Below, one piece after another: positions 56,230-64,000 of a DNA stretch of 64,000 nucleotides. The notes under the pieces were generated by a model. That model was not told the origin of the DNA and did no database searches. It was given only the letters and a program-made list of their open reading frames with translations. The DNA lies in assembly GCF_000964085.1 (NCBI RefSeq), contig NZ_JZRB01000022.1:34583-98582 (forward strand), read 5' to 3'. Position 1 is the stretch's first letter. Each line of letters begins with the position of its first letter. Source of the stretch: Luteibacter yeojuensis. GTDB taxonomy: Bacteria > Pseudomonadota > Gammaproteobacteria > Xanthomonadales > Rhodanobacteraceae. The translations under genes and the position numbers were made by a program.

Positions 56230-56277
56230 CCCCTATATCTTGTGTTGACCTGCCCCAAGGCGGCCTATATCGTGTGT
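56230..56277 (+). promoter_or_regulatory. nrdAB promoter with two NrdR-like boxes
   Basis: CCCCTATATCTTGTGT (56230-56245) and GGCCTATATCGTGTGT (56262-56277) match the 16-base NrdR box pattern (ACACWATATATWGTGT type) at 13 and 11 positions. They start 32 bases apart, three helical turns, as is usual for NrdR pairs. The promoter TTGACC (56245-56250), 17 bases, TATCGT (56268-56273) lies within them, so NrdR binding would block RNA polymerase. Confidence 0.75.
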
Positions 56278-56280
56278 CCC

Positions 56281-56468
56281 GCTGGTGTCCGAGGCGGCGC
56301 GACTGCCCGTCGGACTTAATAGGGAATCCGGTGCGAATCCGGAACTGCCCCGCAGCGGTAAGTGGAAACGACCCCGTTCAATGCACTGGCCCCCCGGGGG
56401 CTGGGAAGCGGCGGGTAGGCCGGTCGGCGCAAGCCCTCCTCGTCCACGAGTCCGAAGACCTGCCAGCA
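56281..56468 (+). promoter_or_regulatory. Cobalamin riboswitch upstream of nrdA
   Basis: Conserved blocks in order: AGGGAATCCGGTGCGAATCC, GAACTGCCCCGCAGCGGTAA, ATGCACTGG, CTGGGAAGCGGCGG and the B12 box GAGTCCGAAGACCTGCC. GCTGG (56281-56285) can pair with CCAGC (56463-56467) to close the aptamer, which begins just after the predicted transcription start. A further 170 bases to nrdA hold a 7-bp hairpin (CGAAGCC / GGCTTCG, 56532-56554) that could belong to the switch. High B12 should reduce nrdAB expression. Confidence 0.93.
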
Positions 56469-56641
56469 GCCGGTGGCCCGAAGCGGCCCCGGTTCGTGGT
56501 GACGGCTTCCGCGGGGAAGCACGTCGCGGACCGAAGCCCCCTTGCGTGGCTTCGTCCCCGGCTTTCCCGCCCAAGGTGCCACCGCGGCCTAGCCCCGTCC
56601 GAGGGAACGGGAGTTTGGACCAGGCCCTGGGGCACGCCAGT

Positions 56642-59161
56642 ATGACGACGATGGATTCCGCAGCGCGCGAGCGCACCGAGACGGCCGACGCGGCCGCCAC
56701 CCCCTCCACCACCAGCACCGACAAGGCCCCCGCCGCGGGTTACCGCCAGGACGCGCCGCCGCCGGCCTTCGCCCTCACCCCGCCGCACAACCCCGGCCAG
56801 ATGCGCGTCACCAAGCGCAACGGCGGCCAGGAAACCGTGGACGTGAACAAGATCGTGCGCGCGGTGACCCGCAGCGCCGATGGCCTGTTCGCGGTCGACC
56901 CCATGCGCGTCGCCCTGAAGACCATCGGCGGCCTGTACGACGGCGCCACCACCCAGGAGCTCGACCAGCTCTCGATCCGCACCGCCGCGGCGCTCACCGC
57001 CGAGGAACCCGAATACGGCCAGCTTGCGGCCCGCCTGCTGTCGGCCTTCGTCGACAAGGAAGTGAGTGGCCAGGATATCCAGTCGTTCTCGCAGTCGATC
57101 AACCTGGGCGTGGAGCTGGGCATCCTCAACCACCGCCTGCGCGACTTCGTGCAGGCCAACGCGCGCAAGCTCAACGACGCGATCGACCTCACCGCCTCGC
57201 GCCGCTTCGAGTATTTCGGCCTGCGCACGGTGTACGACCGCTACCTGCTGCGCCACCCGACCAAGCGCCATGTGATCGAGACGCCGCAGTACTTCTTCAT
57301 GCGCATCGCCTGCGCGCTGGGCGGCAACGAGGTCGGCGAGACGCTGGAGCTGTACCGCATGCTGTCGTCGCTGGAATACCTGGCCAGCTCGCCGACGCTG
57401 TTCAACGCCGGCACCGCGCACGAGCAGCTGTCGTCGTGCTTCCTGCTGGATTCGCCGCAGGACGACCTCGCCTCCATCTACGCGAAGTACGGCGACGTGG
57501 CCCAGCTGTCGAAGTTCGCCGGCGGCATCGGCCTGGCGTACTCCCGCATCCGCTCGCGCGGCTCGCTCATCCGCGGCACCAACGGCCACTCGAATGGCCT
57601 GGTGCCGTGGCTGAAGACGCTGGATGCGTCGGTCGCCGCCGTGAACCAGGGCGGCAAGCGCAAGGGCGCGGCCTGTGTTTACCTGGAAAGCTGGCACGCC
57701 GACATCGAGGAATTCCTCGAGCTGCGCGAGAACACCGGCGACGACGCGCGCCGCACGCACAACCTCAACCTCGCCAACTGGGTGCCCGACCTCTTCATGC
57801 GCCGCGTGGAGACCGACGGCGACTGGTCGCTGTTCGACCCGAAGATCGTGCCGCACTTCGTCGATACCTGGGGCGAGGCGTTCGAGGCCGCTTACGCGAA
57901 GGCCGAGGCCGACGGCCTGGCCGTGAAGAAGGTGAAGGCGCGCGAGCTCTACGCCCGCATGCTGCGTTCGCTGGCCCAGACGGGCAACGGCTGGATGACC
58001 TTCAAGGACCGCTCCAACGCCACCAGCAACCAGACGGCGCGCCCGGAAAACGTCATCCACCTCTCGAACCTGTGCACCGAGATCCTCGAGGTGACGAACC
58101 AGGGCGAGACGGCGGTGTGCAACCTCGGCTCGATCAACCTCTCCCGCCACGTGGTGGATGGCGCGTTCGATTTCGACAAGCTCGCCACCACCGTGCGCAC
58201 GGCCGTGCGCCAGCTCAACCGCGTCATCGACCTGAACTTCTACCCGATCGATACCGCGCGCACGGCGAACATGAAGTGGCGCCCGGTGGGCCTTGGCGTG
58301 ATGGGCCTGCAGGACGTTTTCTTCAAGCTGCGCCTGCGCTTTGATGCCGATGAGGCGCTGGCGCTGTCCACGCGCATCGCCGAGGAGATCTACTTCCACG
58401 CGCTGTCGCAGTCGAACGAGATCGCCGAACGCGACGGTGCCCACCCGGGCTTCGAGGAGAGCCGCGCCGCCAACGGCGAGCTGCAGTTCGATTACTGGCC
58501 GGCCGCGGCACCCAACGGCAAGGATGCACGCTGGGCCGCGCTGCGCGAGGCCATCAAGGCCAAGGGGCTGCGCAACTCGCTGCTTATCGCCATCGCGCCG
58601 ACCGCCACCATCGCGTCCATCGCCGGTTGCTACGAGTGCATCGAGCCGCAGGTATCGAACCTGTTCAAGCGCGAGACGCTGTCGGGCGATTTCCTGGTGG
58701 TGAACCGCTACCTGGTGGAGGAACTGAAGACGCTGGGCCTGTGGACCGCCGACGTGCGCGACCAGATCAAGCTGGCCGAAGGCTCGGTGCAGGGCGTCAC
58801 CGCCATCCCGGCGGAACTGCGCGCCGTGTACCGCACCGTGTGGGAACTGCCGCAGAAGGCGCTGATCGACCTCGCCGCCGCCCGCGGCGCATACATCGAC
58901 CAGAGCCAGTCGCTGAACCTGTTCATGGAAAACCCGAACATCGGCCAGCTGTCGTCCATGTACATGTACGCGTGGAAGGCCGGCATCAAGACCACCTACT
59001 ACCTGCGCTCGCGCCCGGCCACCCGCATCGCGAAGACCACGGTGACCGCCGCCGCCAGCGCCCCCGCGCCCACGGCGCCGGTGGCCAACACGCAGGAACA
59101 GGCCGAAGCCGCGGTGTTCTGCTCGCTCGAGAACCCCGAGTACTGCGAAGCCTGCCAGTAA
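56642..59161 (+). CDS. nrdA: Ribonucleoside-diphosphate reductase, large subunit (class Ia)
   Basis: An 839-residue R1 protein that reduces NDPs to dNDPs with NrdB. It has an Ala/Thr-rich N-terminal tail, an ATP-cone (residues of about 58-150, MRVTKRNGGQETVDVNKIV), and the ten-stranded barrel with LSSCFLLDSP, NLCTEI (thiyl-radical Cys) and AVCNLGSINLS. The C-terminal tail ends ENPEYCEACQ with the redox Cys pair. The start at 56642 was chosen because the frame above it is the riboswitch. Controlled by NrdR-like sites and by B12. Confidence 0.95.
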   Translation: MTTMDSAARERTETADAAATPSTTSTDKAPAAGYRQDAPPPAFALTPPHNPGQMRVTKRNGGQETVDVNKIVRAVTRSADGLFAVDPMRVALKTIGGLYDGATTQELDQLSIRTAAALTAEEPEYGQLAARLLSAFVDKEVSGQDIQSFSQSINLGVELGILNHRLRDFVQANARKLNDAIDLTASRRFEYFGLRTVYDRYLLRHPTKRHVIETPQYFFMRIACALGGNEVGETLELYRMLSSLEYLASSPTLFNAGTAHEQLSSCFLLDSPQDDLASIYAKYGDVAQLSKFAGGIGLAYSRIRSRGSLIRGTNGHSNGLVPWLKTLDASVAAVNQGGKRKGAACVYLESWHADIEEFLELRENTGDDARRTHNLNLANWVPDLFMRRVETDGDWSLFDPKIVPHFVDTWGEAFEAAYAKAEADGLAVKKVKARELYARMLRSLAQTGNGWMTFKDRSNATSNQTARPENVIHLSNLCTEILEVTNQGETAVCNLGSINLSRHVVDGAFDFDKLATTVRTAVRQLNRVIDLNFYPIDTARTANMKWRPVGLGVMGLQDVFFKLRLRFDADEALALSTRIAEEIYFHALSQSNEIAERDGAHPGFEESRAANGELQFDYWPAAAPNGKDARWAALREAIKAKGLRNSLLIAIAPTATIASIAGCYECIEPQVSNLFKRETLSGDFLVVNRYLVEELKTLGLWTADVRDQIKLAEGSVQGVTAIPAELRAVYRTVWELPQKALIDLAAARGAYIDQSQSLNLFMENPNIGQLSSMYMYAWKAGIKTTYYLRSRPATRIAKTTVTAAASAPAPTAPVANTQEQAEAAVFCSLENPEYCEACQ

Positions 59162-59175
59162 CGAACTAGCCCCCC

Positions 59176-59244
59176 TGTAGGAGCCCACACCCGTGGGCGA
59201 CAGCTCCTAGCGAAACACTGTCGCCCACAGCGTGGGCTCCTACA
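59176..59244. repeat. REP doublet between nrdA and nrdB
   Basis: GTAG-head units TGTAGGAGCCCACACCCGTG and GCGTGGGCTCCTACA face each other with GCGACAG/CTGTCGC inside. The strong hairpin in the nrdAB transcript could change the relative amounts of the two subunits. Confidence 0.87.
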
Positions 59245-59274
59245 GGTGATCCAATGCATGCCAGAGGCAACGAT

Positions 59275-60303
59275 ATGTCCGCCCACCCCATCACCCGCGA
59301 CAGCCACCTGCTCGACCCGGGCTTCGAGCTGACGCTGCGCCCGATGCGCTACCCGAAGTTCTACGAGATGTACCGCGCGGCCATCCGCAACACGTGGACC
59401 GTGGAGGAAGTGGATTTCTCGCTCGATACCACCGACCTGAAGTCGAAGATGTCGGACGCGGACCGCCACCTCATCCACCGCCTGGTGGCGTTCTTCGCCA
59501 CGGGCGACACCATCGTCTCGAACAACCTGGTGCTGAACCTGTACCAGCACGTGAACTCGCCCGAGGCACGCATGTTCCTGTCGCGCCAGCTGTATGAGGA
59601 AGCACTGCATGTGCAGTTCTACCTCACGCTGCTCGACACCTACATCCCCGACCCGGCCGAGCGCAACAAGGCGTTTGCCGCGATCGAGACGATCCCGTCG
59701 ATCCGCCAGAAGGGCGAGTTCTGCTTCAAGTGGATCGACTCGATCCAGGACCTGCAGCGCCTCGAAACGCGCGAGCACCGCCGCCAGTTCCTGCTGAACC
59801 TGATCTGCTTCGCCGCGTGCATCGAGGGCCTGTTCTTCTTCGCCGCGTTCGCGTACGTGTACTACCTGCGCTCGCGCGGCCTGTTGCATGGCCTTGCCTC
59901 GGGCACCAACTGGGTGTTCCGCGACGAGTCGGGCCACATGGCGTTCGCCTTCGACGTGGTGCGCACCGTGCGCGAGGAAGAACCCGACCTGTTCGACGAC
60001 GAGATGCGCCTGCAGGTGGAAGAGATGCTCGAAGACGCCATCGCCTGCGAAACGCAGTTCGCGGCCGACGTGCTCTCTGGCGGAGTGGCCGGCCTGTCGG
60101 TGAACGACATGCGCCAGTACCTCGAGTACTGCGCCGACCAGCGCCTGGTGCAGCTCGACATGCCGAAGAAATACGGCGCGAAGAACCCATTCGATTTCAT
60201 GGACCTGCAGGATGTCCAGGAAGTGACCAACTTCTTCGAACGCCGCGTCTCGTCCTATCAGGTGGGCGTCCAGGGCGAAGTGGCTTTCGACCAGTCGTTC
60301 TAG
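59275..60303 (+). CDS. nrdB: Ribonucleoside-diphosphate reductase, small subunit
   Basis: A 342-residue R2 protein carrying the diiron-tyrosyl radical. Ligand blocks are FATGDTIVSNN (Asp), LYEEALHVQFYLTLL (Glu, His and the radical Tyr four residues on), CIEGLFFF (Glu) and RDESGHMAFAF (Glu, His). The C-terminal tail EVAFDQSF binds the large subunit. The ATG at 59275 has AGAGG eight bases upstream; 59254 is an in-frame alternative without one. It forms an operon with nrdA, with a REP doublet in the gap. Confidence 0.95.
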   Translation: MSAHPITRDSHLLDPGFELTLRPMRYPKFYEMYRAAIRNTWTVEEVDFSLDTTDLKSKMSDADRHLIHRLVAFFATGDTIVSNNLVLNLYQHVNSPEARMFLSRQLYEEALHVQFYLTLLDTYIPDPAERNKAFAAIETIPSIRQKGEFCFKWIDSIQDLQRLETREHRRQFLLNLICFAACIEGLFFFAAFAYVYYLRSRGLLHGLASGTNWVFRDESGHMAFAFDVVRTVREEEPDLFDDEMRLQVEEMLEDAIACETQFAADVLSGGVAGLSVNDMRQYLEYCADQRLVQLDMPKKYGAKNPFDFMDLQDVQEVTNFFERRVSSYQVGVQGEVAFDQSF

Positions 60304-60318
60304 GCCCGCAGCGGCTGC

Positions 60319-60388
60319 TGTAGGAGCCCACCCCTGTGGGCGACAGCTCTTCGCGAAAAGCTGTCGCCCACAGGGGTGGGCTCCTACA
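60319..60388. repeat. REP doublet
   Basis: TGTAGGAGCCCACCCCTGTG and GGGGTGGGCTCCTACA with an inner AGCTxTTCGCGAAAAGCT-type palindrome, directly after nrdB. It is a nearly perfect palindrome of 70 bases and may serve as the operon's 3' end. Confidence 0.88.
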
Positions 60389-60438
60389 TCAGCACGCCCC
60401 AGCACGACTTGTTGCAATGCAGTAAAATCGGCGCCACC

Positions 60439-60846
60439 ATGCCCAAGCCCACCATGCTCCCCATCGCCCGCCCGACCGAGGCCCGTGTCCTCGAGATCGT
60501 ATTCCCGGACCACACCAACCACCTCGGCACCCTCTTTGGCGGCCAGGCACTGGCGTGGATGGACAAGGCCGCCTTCCTGGCCGCCTCGCGGTACTCGCGC
60601 AAGGTGGTGGTCACGGCACGCTCCGAGCAGGTGGATTTCCATGTGCCGGTGCGCAAGGGCCAGATGGTCGAGCTGATCGCCACCGTGGTCTCCGTGGGCC
60701 GCACCTCCATGAACGTGGATGTCGCCATGTTTACCGAGGACCTGATCACCGGCGAGCGCGAGCTCTGCACGCGCGGCACCTTCGTCATGATCGCCCTGGA
60801 CGAGAACCACAAGCCCACGGCCGTGGAATCGCTCCCCGTCGGCTGA
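60439..60846 (+). CDS. Acyl-CoA thioesterase, hotdog fold (YciA-like)
   Basis: A 135-residue single-hotdog thioesterase. HTNHLGTLFGGQALAWMDKA carries the catalytic acid region, followed by RSEQVDFHVPVRKGQMVELI and GRTSMNVDVAMF. It hydrolyses acyl-CoA to free acid and CoA in the cytoplasm. No clear ribosome-binding site precedes the ATG at 60439; MLPIARPTEARV six codons on is an alternative start. Confidence 0.88.
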   Translation: MPKPTMLPIARPTEARVLEIVFPDHTNHLGTLFGGQALAWMDKAAFLAASRYSRKVVVTARSEQVDFHVPVRKGQMVELIATVVSVGRTSMNVDVAMFTEDLITGERELCTRGTFVMIALDENHKPTAVESLPVG

Positions 60847-60855
60847 CGGCAGCCC

Positions 60856-60933
60856 TGTGGGAGCGCGCTTGCGCGCGATTTCGCCCACGGGGGAGGCTTC
60901 TATAAGGGCATCGCGGGCAAGCCCGCTCCCACA
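60856..60933. repeat. REP doublet
   Basis: TGTGGGAGCGCGCTTGCGCG and the divergent partner ATCGCGGGCAAGCCCGCTCC plus CACA, in the gap between the thioesterase and the merR promoter. The right arm uses a GGGC core instead of GCGC. Confidence 0.83.
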
Positions 60934-60958
60934 AGGGGCGAGAAAGCGTCATCCGGGG

Positions 60959-60995
60959 TTGACTTAGAGCGCACTCTAAGCCGTACGCTTCCCCC
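60959..60995 (+). promoter_or_regulatory. MerR-type promoter with 19-bp spacer and dyad
   Basis: TTGACT (60959-60964), a 19-base spacer, TACGCT (60984-60989). The dyad CTTAGAG CGCA CTCTAAG (60963-60980) fills the spacer. A 19-base spacer with an operator inside is the hallmark of promoters that MerR proteins untwist. The start codon lies 7 bases after the -10, so the transcript probably begins at or next to the ATG. Confidence 0.85.
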
Positions 60996-61399
60996 ATGAC
61001 CCTATCCCTGACCATCGCCGAGGCGGCCACCGCCACCGGCCTCACCGCCTATACGCTGCGTTATTACGAACAGATCGGCCTGATCGACCCGGTGCCGCGC
61101 CGGGGTGGCCAGCGGATCTATGGCGAGGCCCAGATGCGCACCATCCAGTTCGTGCTGCGCCTGCGCGCCACGGGCATGCCGATGCGCGATATCCAGGAGT
61201 ATTCGCGCCTGCGCCGCCTCGGCGAAACCCCCGAGAGCATCAGCGCACGCGGCGACCTGCTCGAGCGCCACGCGCAGCACATGCGCGACGAGCTGGCCTC
61301 GCTCACCGAGACCATCGCCCGCCTGGACGAAAAGATCGCCCTTTACCGCTCCATGTACGGCGAAACCATCGCCACCCCCACTCCCCGGAGGAAGCAAGC

Positions 61400-61403
<4 letters not shown>
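60996..61403 (+). CDS. MerR-family transcriptional regulator
   Basis: A 135-residue MerR protein: a winged helix ([20 protein letters not shown], then EQIGLI), wing with [12 protein letters not shown], and a long dimerisation helix ending in a short C terminus without a cysteine cluster. It resembles regulators paired with aldo/keto reductases that sense electrophiles or oxidants. Its TGA overlaps the reductase ATG. It very likely binds the dyad just upstream, controlling itself and the reductase. Confidence 0.9.
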
Positions 61404-62392
<989 letters not shown>

Positions 62393-62414
62393 GCCACGGC
62401 CGTATAATGGGGGG

Positions 62415-63242
62415 ATGTCGTCTCCTGACCACTCCCCCCTTGGCAAGGCCACCACGTACGCCGACCGCTACGATGCCAGCCTGCTCTTCCCCATCCCCCG
62501 CCAGGCCAAGCGCGACGAGATCGGCGTGGATGGCGCGGCCCTGCCGTTCCACGGCGTCGATATCTGGAACGGTTACGAACTGAGCTGGCTCGGCCCGCGG
62601 GGCAAGCCCATGGTGGCCGTGGCGGAATTCCGCTTCCCGGCCACCACGCCCCACATCATCGAATCCAAGTCGTTCAAGCTGTACCTGAACAGCTTTGCGC
62701 AGGAAACGATCGCCAGCCGCGACGTCCTCGCCGACACCCTGGCGCGCGACCTCTCGGCCGCCGCCGGCGGCCCGGCCACCGTGGTGCTACGCGCGCCGGA
62801 GGAACTGAACGGCGAGCCGCTCCACGAGCCCGAGGGCGTGCTGCTCGACGACCAGGACCTGGACTTCGACAGCTACGGGCCGCCGCGCGCCGATTTCCTC
62901 GCCACCCACGGGGGCGAGGCCCGCGAGGTGCTGGTATCGCACCTGTTGCGCTCCAATTGCCCCGTCACCGGCCAGCCCGACTGGGGCAGCGTGCAGGTGA
63001 GCTATACGGGCGCGCCCATAGACCGCGCCGGGTTGCTTCGCTACCTCGTCTCGTTCCGCCGGCACACCGAGTTCCACGAGCAATGCGTGGAACGCATCTT
63101 CATGGACCTGCGCGAACGCTGCGCCCCGCGCGAACTCTCGGTCTATGCGCGCTACACGCGCCGCGGCGGCCTGGACATCAACCCCTTCCGCAGCACGGCC
63201 GCCGGCGCCCAGCCCGGTAATCCGCGCGGCGCCCGCCAATGA
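62415..63242 (+). CDS. queF: NADPH-dependent 7-cyano-7-deazaguanine reductase
   Basis: QueF (275 residues, bimodular type) reduces preQ0 to preQ1 in queuosine synthesis. The N-terminal half carries the QueF motif [15 protein letters not shown]; the C-terminal half has the catalytic Cys in [15 protein letters not shown] and the [13 protein letters not shown] segment. GGGGGG lies directly before the ATG, and a perfect -10 TATAAT (62403-62408) only 7 bases upstream suggests a very short leader. Confidence 0.94.
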   Translation: MSSPDHSPLGKATTYADRYDASLLFPIPRQAKRDEIGVDGAALPFHGVDIWNGYELSWLGPRGKPMVAVAEFRFPATTPHIIESKSFKLYLNSFAQETIASRDVLADTLARDLSAAAGGPATVVLRAPEELNGEPLHEPEGVLLDDQDLDFDSYGPPRADFLATHGGEAREVLVSHLLRSNCPVTGQPDWGSVQVSYTGAPIDRAGLLRYLVSFRRHTEFHEQCVERIFMDLRERCAPRELSVYARYTRRGGLDINPFRSTAAGAQPGNPRGARQ

Positions 63243-63344
63243 TGAACCGTGCATTCATGCACTCTTCATTGGTATTGCCTTTAGTTGTGTAGCCTGTAAC
63301 CTGCCCGCCCACGTATTCGACCGTTCTAACTCCGGAATCCAGAC

Positions 63345-63953
63345 ATGAAGCTTTCCTTCCGCACGCCTGTCCTCGCCACGGCGACCCTCGCCGGCCTCCT
63401 GGTCCTCACCGCCTGCGGCAAGAAGGAAGAGCAGACCAACGCCCCGGCCGCCTCGTCGACCGCCCCGGCCGCCGCCAGCACCGCCACCGCCGCGCCCGCC
63501 GCCGCCAGCACGGCCCCGGCCGCCGCCCCGGCTTCGCCGACCTCGGCCGCCGCTGCCGCCGCCACCCCGGCCGCCCCGTCCGCCGCCCCGGCCCCGGCCG
63601 CCGCCGACACCCTGAAGGTGGGCACGGTCACCCTCGGCAGCGCCGTCGGCGCCGACAAGAAGGTCGCCAAGGCCAAGACCGCCTTCGCCCCGAACGAAAA
63701 GACCATCTACGCCTCGGTCGCCACCGAAGGCACCAGCGCCGGCGCCACGCTGAACGCGAAGTGGACCTTCCAGGATGGCGAGACCACCACCACGGTCAGC
63801 GACATCAGCCAGTCGATCAGCACCGATGGCCCGGCCGTCACCACGTTCAAGATCCAGAACCCGAACGAGTGGCCGGAAGGCAAGTACAAGGTCGCCATCT
63901 CGCTCAACGGCAAGCCGGCCGGCGACACGGCATTCGACATCAAGAAGAAGTAA
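63345..63953 (+). CDS. Ala-rich lipoprotein of unknown function
   Basis: A 202-residue lipoprotein with the lipobox LTAC near residue 24, then about 65 residues of Ala/Pro/Ser/Thr low-complexity linker, and a C-terminal beta-type domain (LKVGTVTLGSAVGADKKVAK, FAPNEKTIYASVATEG, KWTFQDGETTTTVSDIS, GKYKVAISLNGKPAG). The C-terminal part resembles small ligand-binding or chaperone-like beta sandwiches found in lipoproteins, but I do not recognise a named family. Confidence 0.82.
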   Translation: MKLSFRTPVLATATLAGLLVLTACGKKEEQTNAPAASSTAPAAASTATAAPAAASTAPAAAPASPTSAAAAAATPAAPSAAPAPAAADTLKVGTVTLGSAVGADKKVAKAKTAFAPNEKTIYASVATEGTSAGATLNAKWTFQDGETTTTVSDISQSISTDGPAVTTFKIQNPNEWPEGKYKVAISLNGKPAGDTAFDIKKK

Positions 63954-63976
63954 GCCACCACACGTGGTGATGAAAA

Positions 63977-64000
63977 AGGGCGCGGCATATGCCGCGCCCT
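63977..64000. terminator. Hairpin at the window end, probable terminator
   Basis: AGGGCGCGGC ATAT GCCGCGCCCT is a perfect 10-bp stem, preceded by an A-tract and cut off by the window end. It probably ends the lipoprotein transcript and may act in both directions. Confidence 0.7.

Noticed and set aside
56285..56641. Possible N-terminal extension of NrdA
   Set aside because: This part of the open frame is the cobalamin riboswitch and leader; the ATP-cone and family N terminus fit the start at 56642.
59176..60933. Closely spaced palindromes as a CRISPR array
   Set aside because: The copies are hundreds of bases apart, separated by whole genes, and are themselves palindromic doublets without regular spacers; they are REP elements.

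Overview
The window is a very GC-rich, densely packed chromosomal segment. Its gene content points to a Xanthomonadales-type gammaproteobacterium, most likely Rhodanobacteraceae (Luteibacter or Dyella-like): a monothiol glutaredoxin fused to a rhodanese domain, monomeric isocitrate dehydrogenase, a membrane PQQ glucose dehydrogenase, bimodular QueF, class Ia ribonucleotide reductase, and many REP hairpins with GTAG/GTGG heads. The genus is an inference; no rRNA or tRNA gene was seen.

Layout. 1-3.3 kb: the end of an alanine-type aminotransferase, a GDSL esterase, the glutaredoxin/rhodanese fusion and an LpxH-like phosphoesterase. 3.4-14.4 kb (minus strand): a cobalamin riboswitch leads an apparent eleven-gene operon, btuB - btuM-like - cobO - cobB - cbiB - cobD - cobQ - cobU - cobT - cobC - cobS, with stop/start overlaps at most junctions. 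It covers uptake, adenosylation, amidation, aminopropanol attachment and nucleotide-loop assembly; no corrin-ring gene is present in the window. 14.4-18 kb: an acyltransferase, a diguanylate cyclase and a small secreted protein. 18.2-21.4 kb: the Mg2+ ATPase mgtA with a possible proline-rich leader ORF. 21.4-27.3 kb: a LysR regulator, a small ORF, an aldo/keto reductase, a secreted TLH-like GDSL lipase and icd. 27.5-29.4 kb: an AT-richer two-gene AbiEi/AbiEii-type toxin-antitoxin module. 29.5-37.3 kb: an MdtABC-like RND efflux operon. 37.5-48.2 kb: a cytochrome c, acpH, an alpha/beta hydrolase, zapE, an AmiD-like amidase, ltaE, gntK, an AraC regulator divergent from an fsr-like exporter, and gcd. 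48.2-56.1 kb: an NmrA-like protein, a chemoreceptor, a GH78 rhamnosidase, a DUF2501 protein and a hybrid histidine kinase. 56.2-60.3 kb: nrdA and nrdB behind two NrdR-like boxes and a second cobalamin riboswitch. 60.4-64 kb: a thioesterase, a merR/aldo-keto reductase pair behind a 19-bp-spacer promoter, queF and an Ala-rich lipoprotein.

The connecting theme is vitamin B12. One riboswitch should shut off B12 import and late synthesis when B12 is plentiful. The other should shut off the B12-independent ribonucleotide reductase, which predicts a B12-dependent NrdJ elsewhere in the genome. A second theme is REP hairpins: about a dozen loci, most between genes, but one whole doublet lies in frame inside cobD and a single unit lies in frame inside cobS.

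Longer gene-free stretches: 14053-14358 holds the btuB leader and riboswitch; 20830-21425 holds a small ORF and a hairpin and otherwise nothing I recognise; 56088-56641 holds the nrd promoter and riboswitch.
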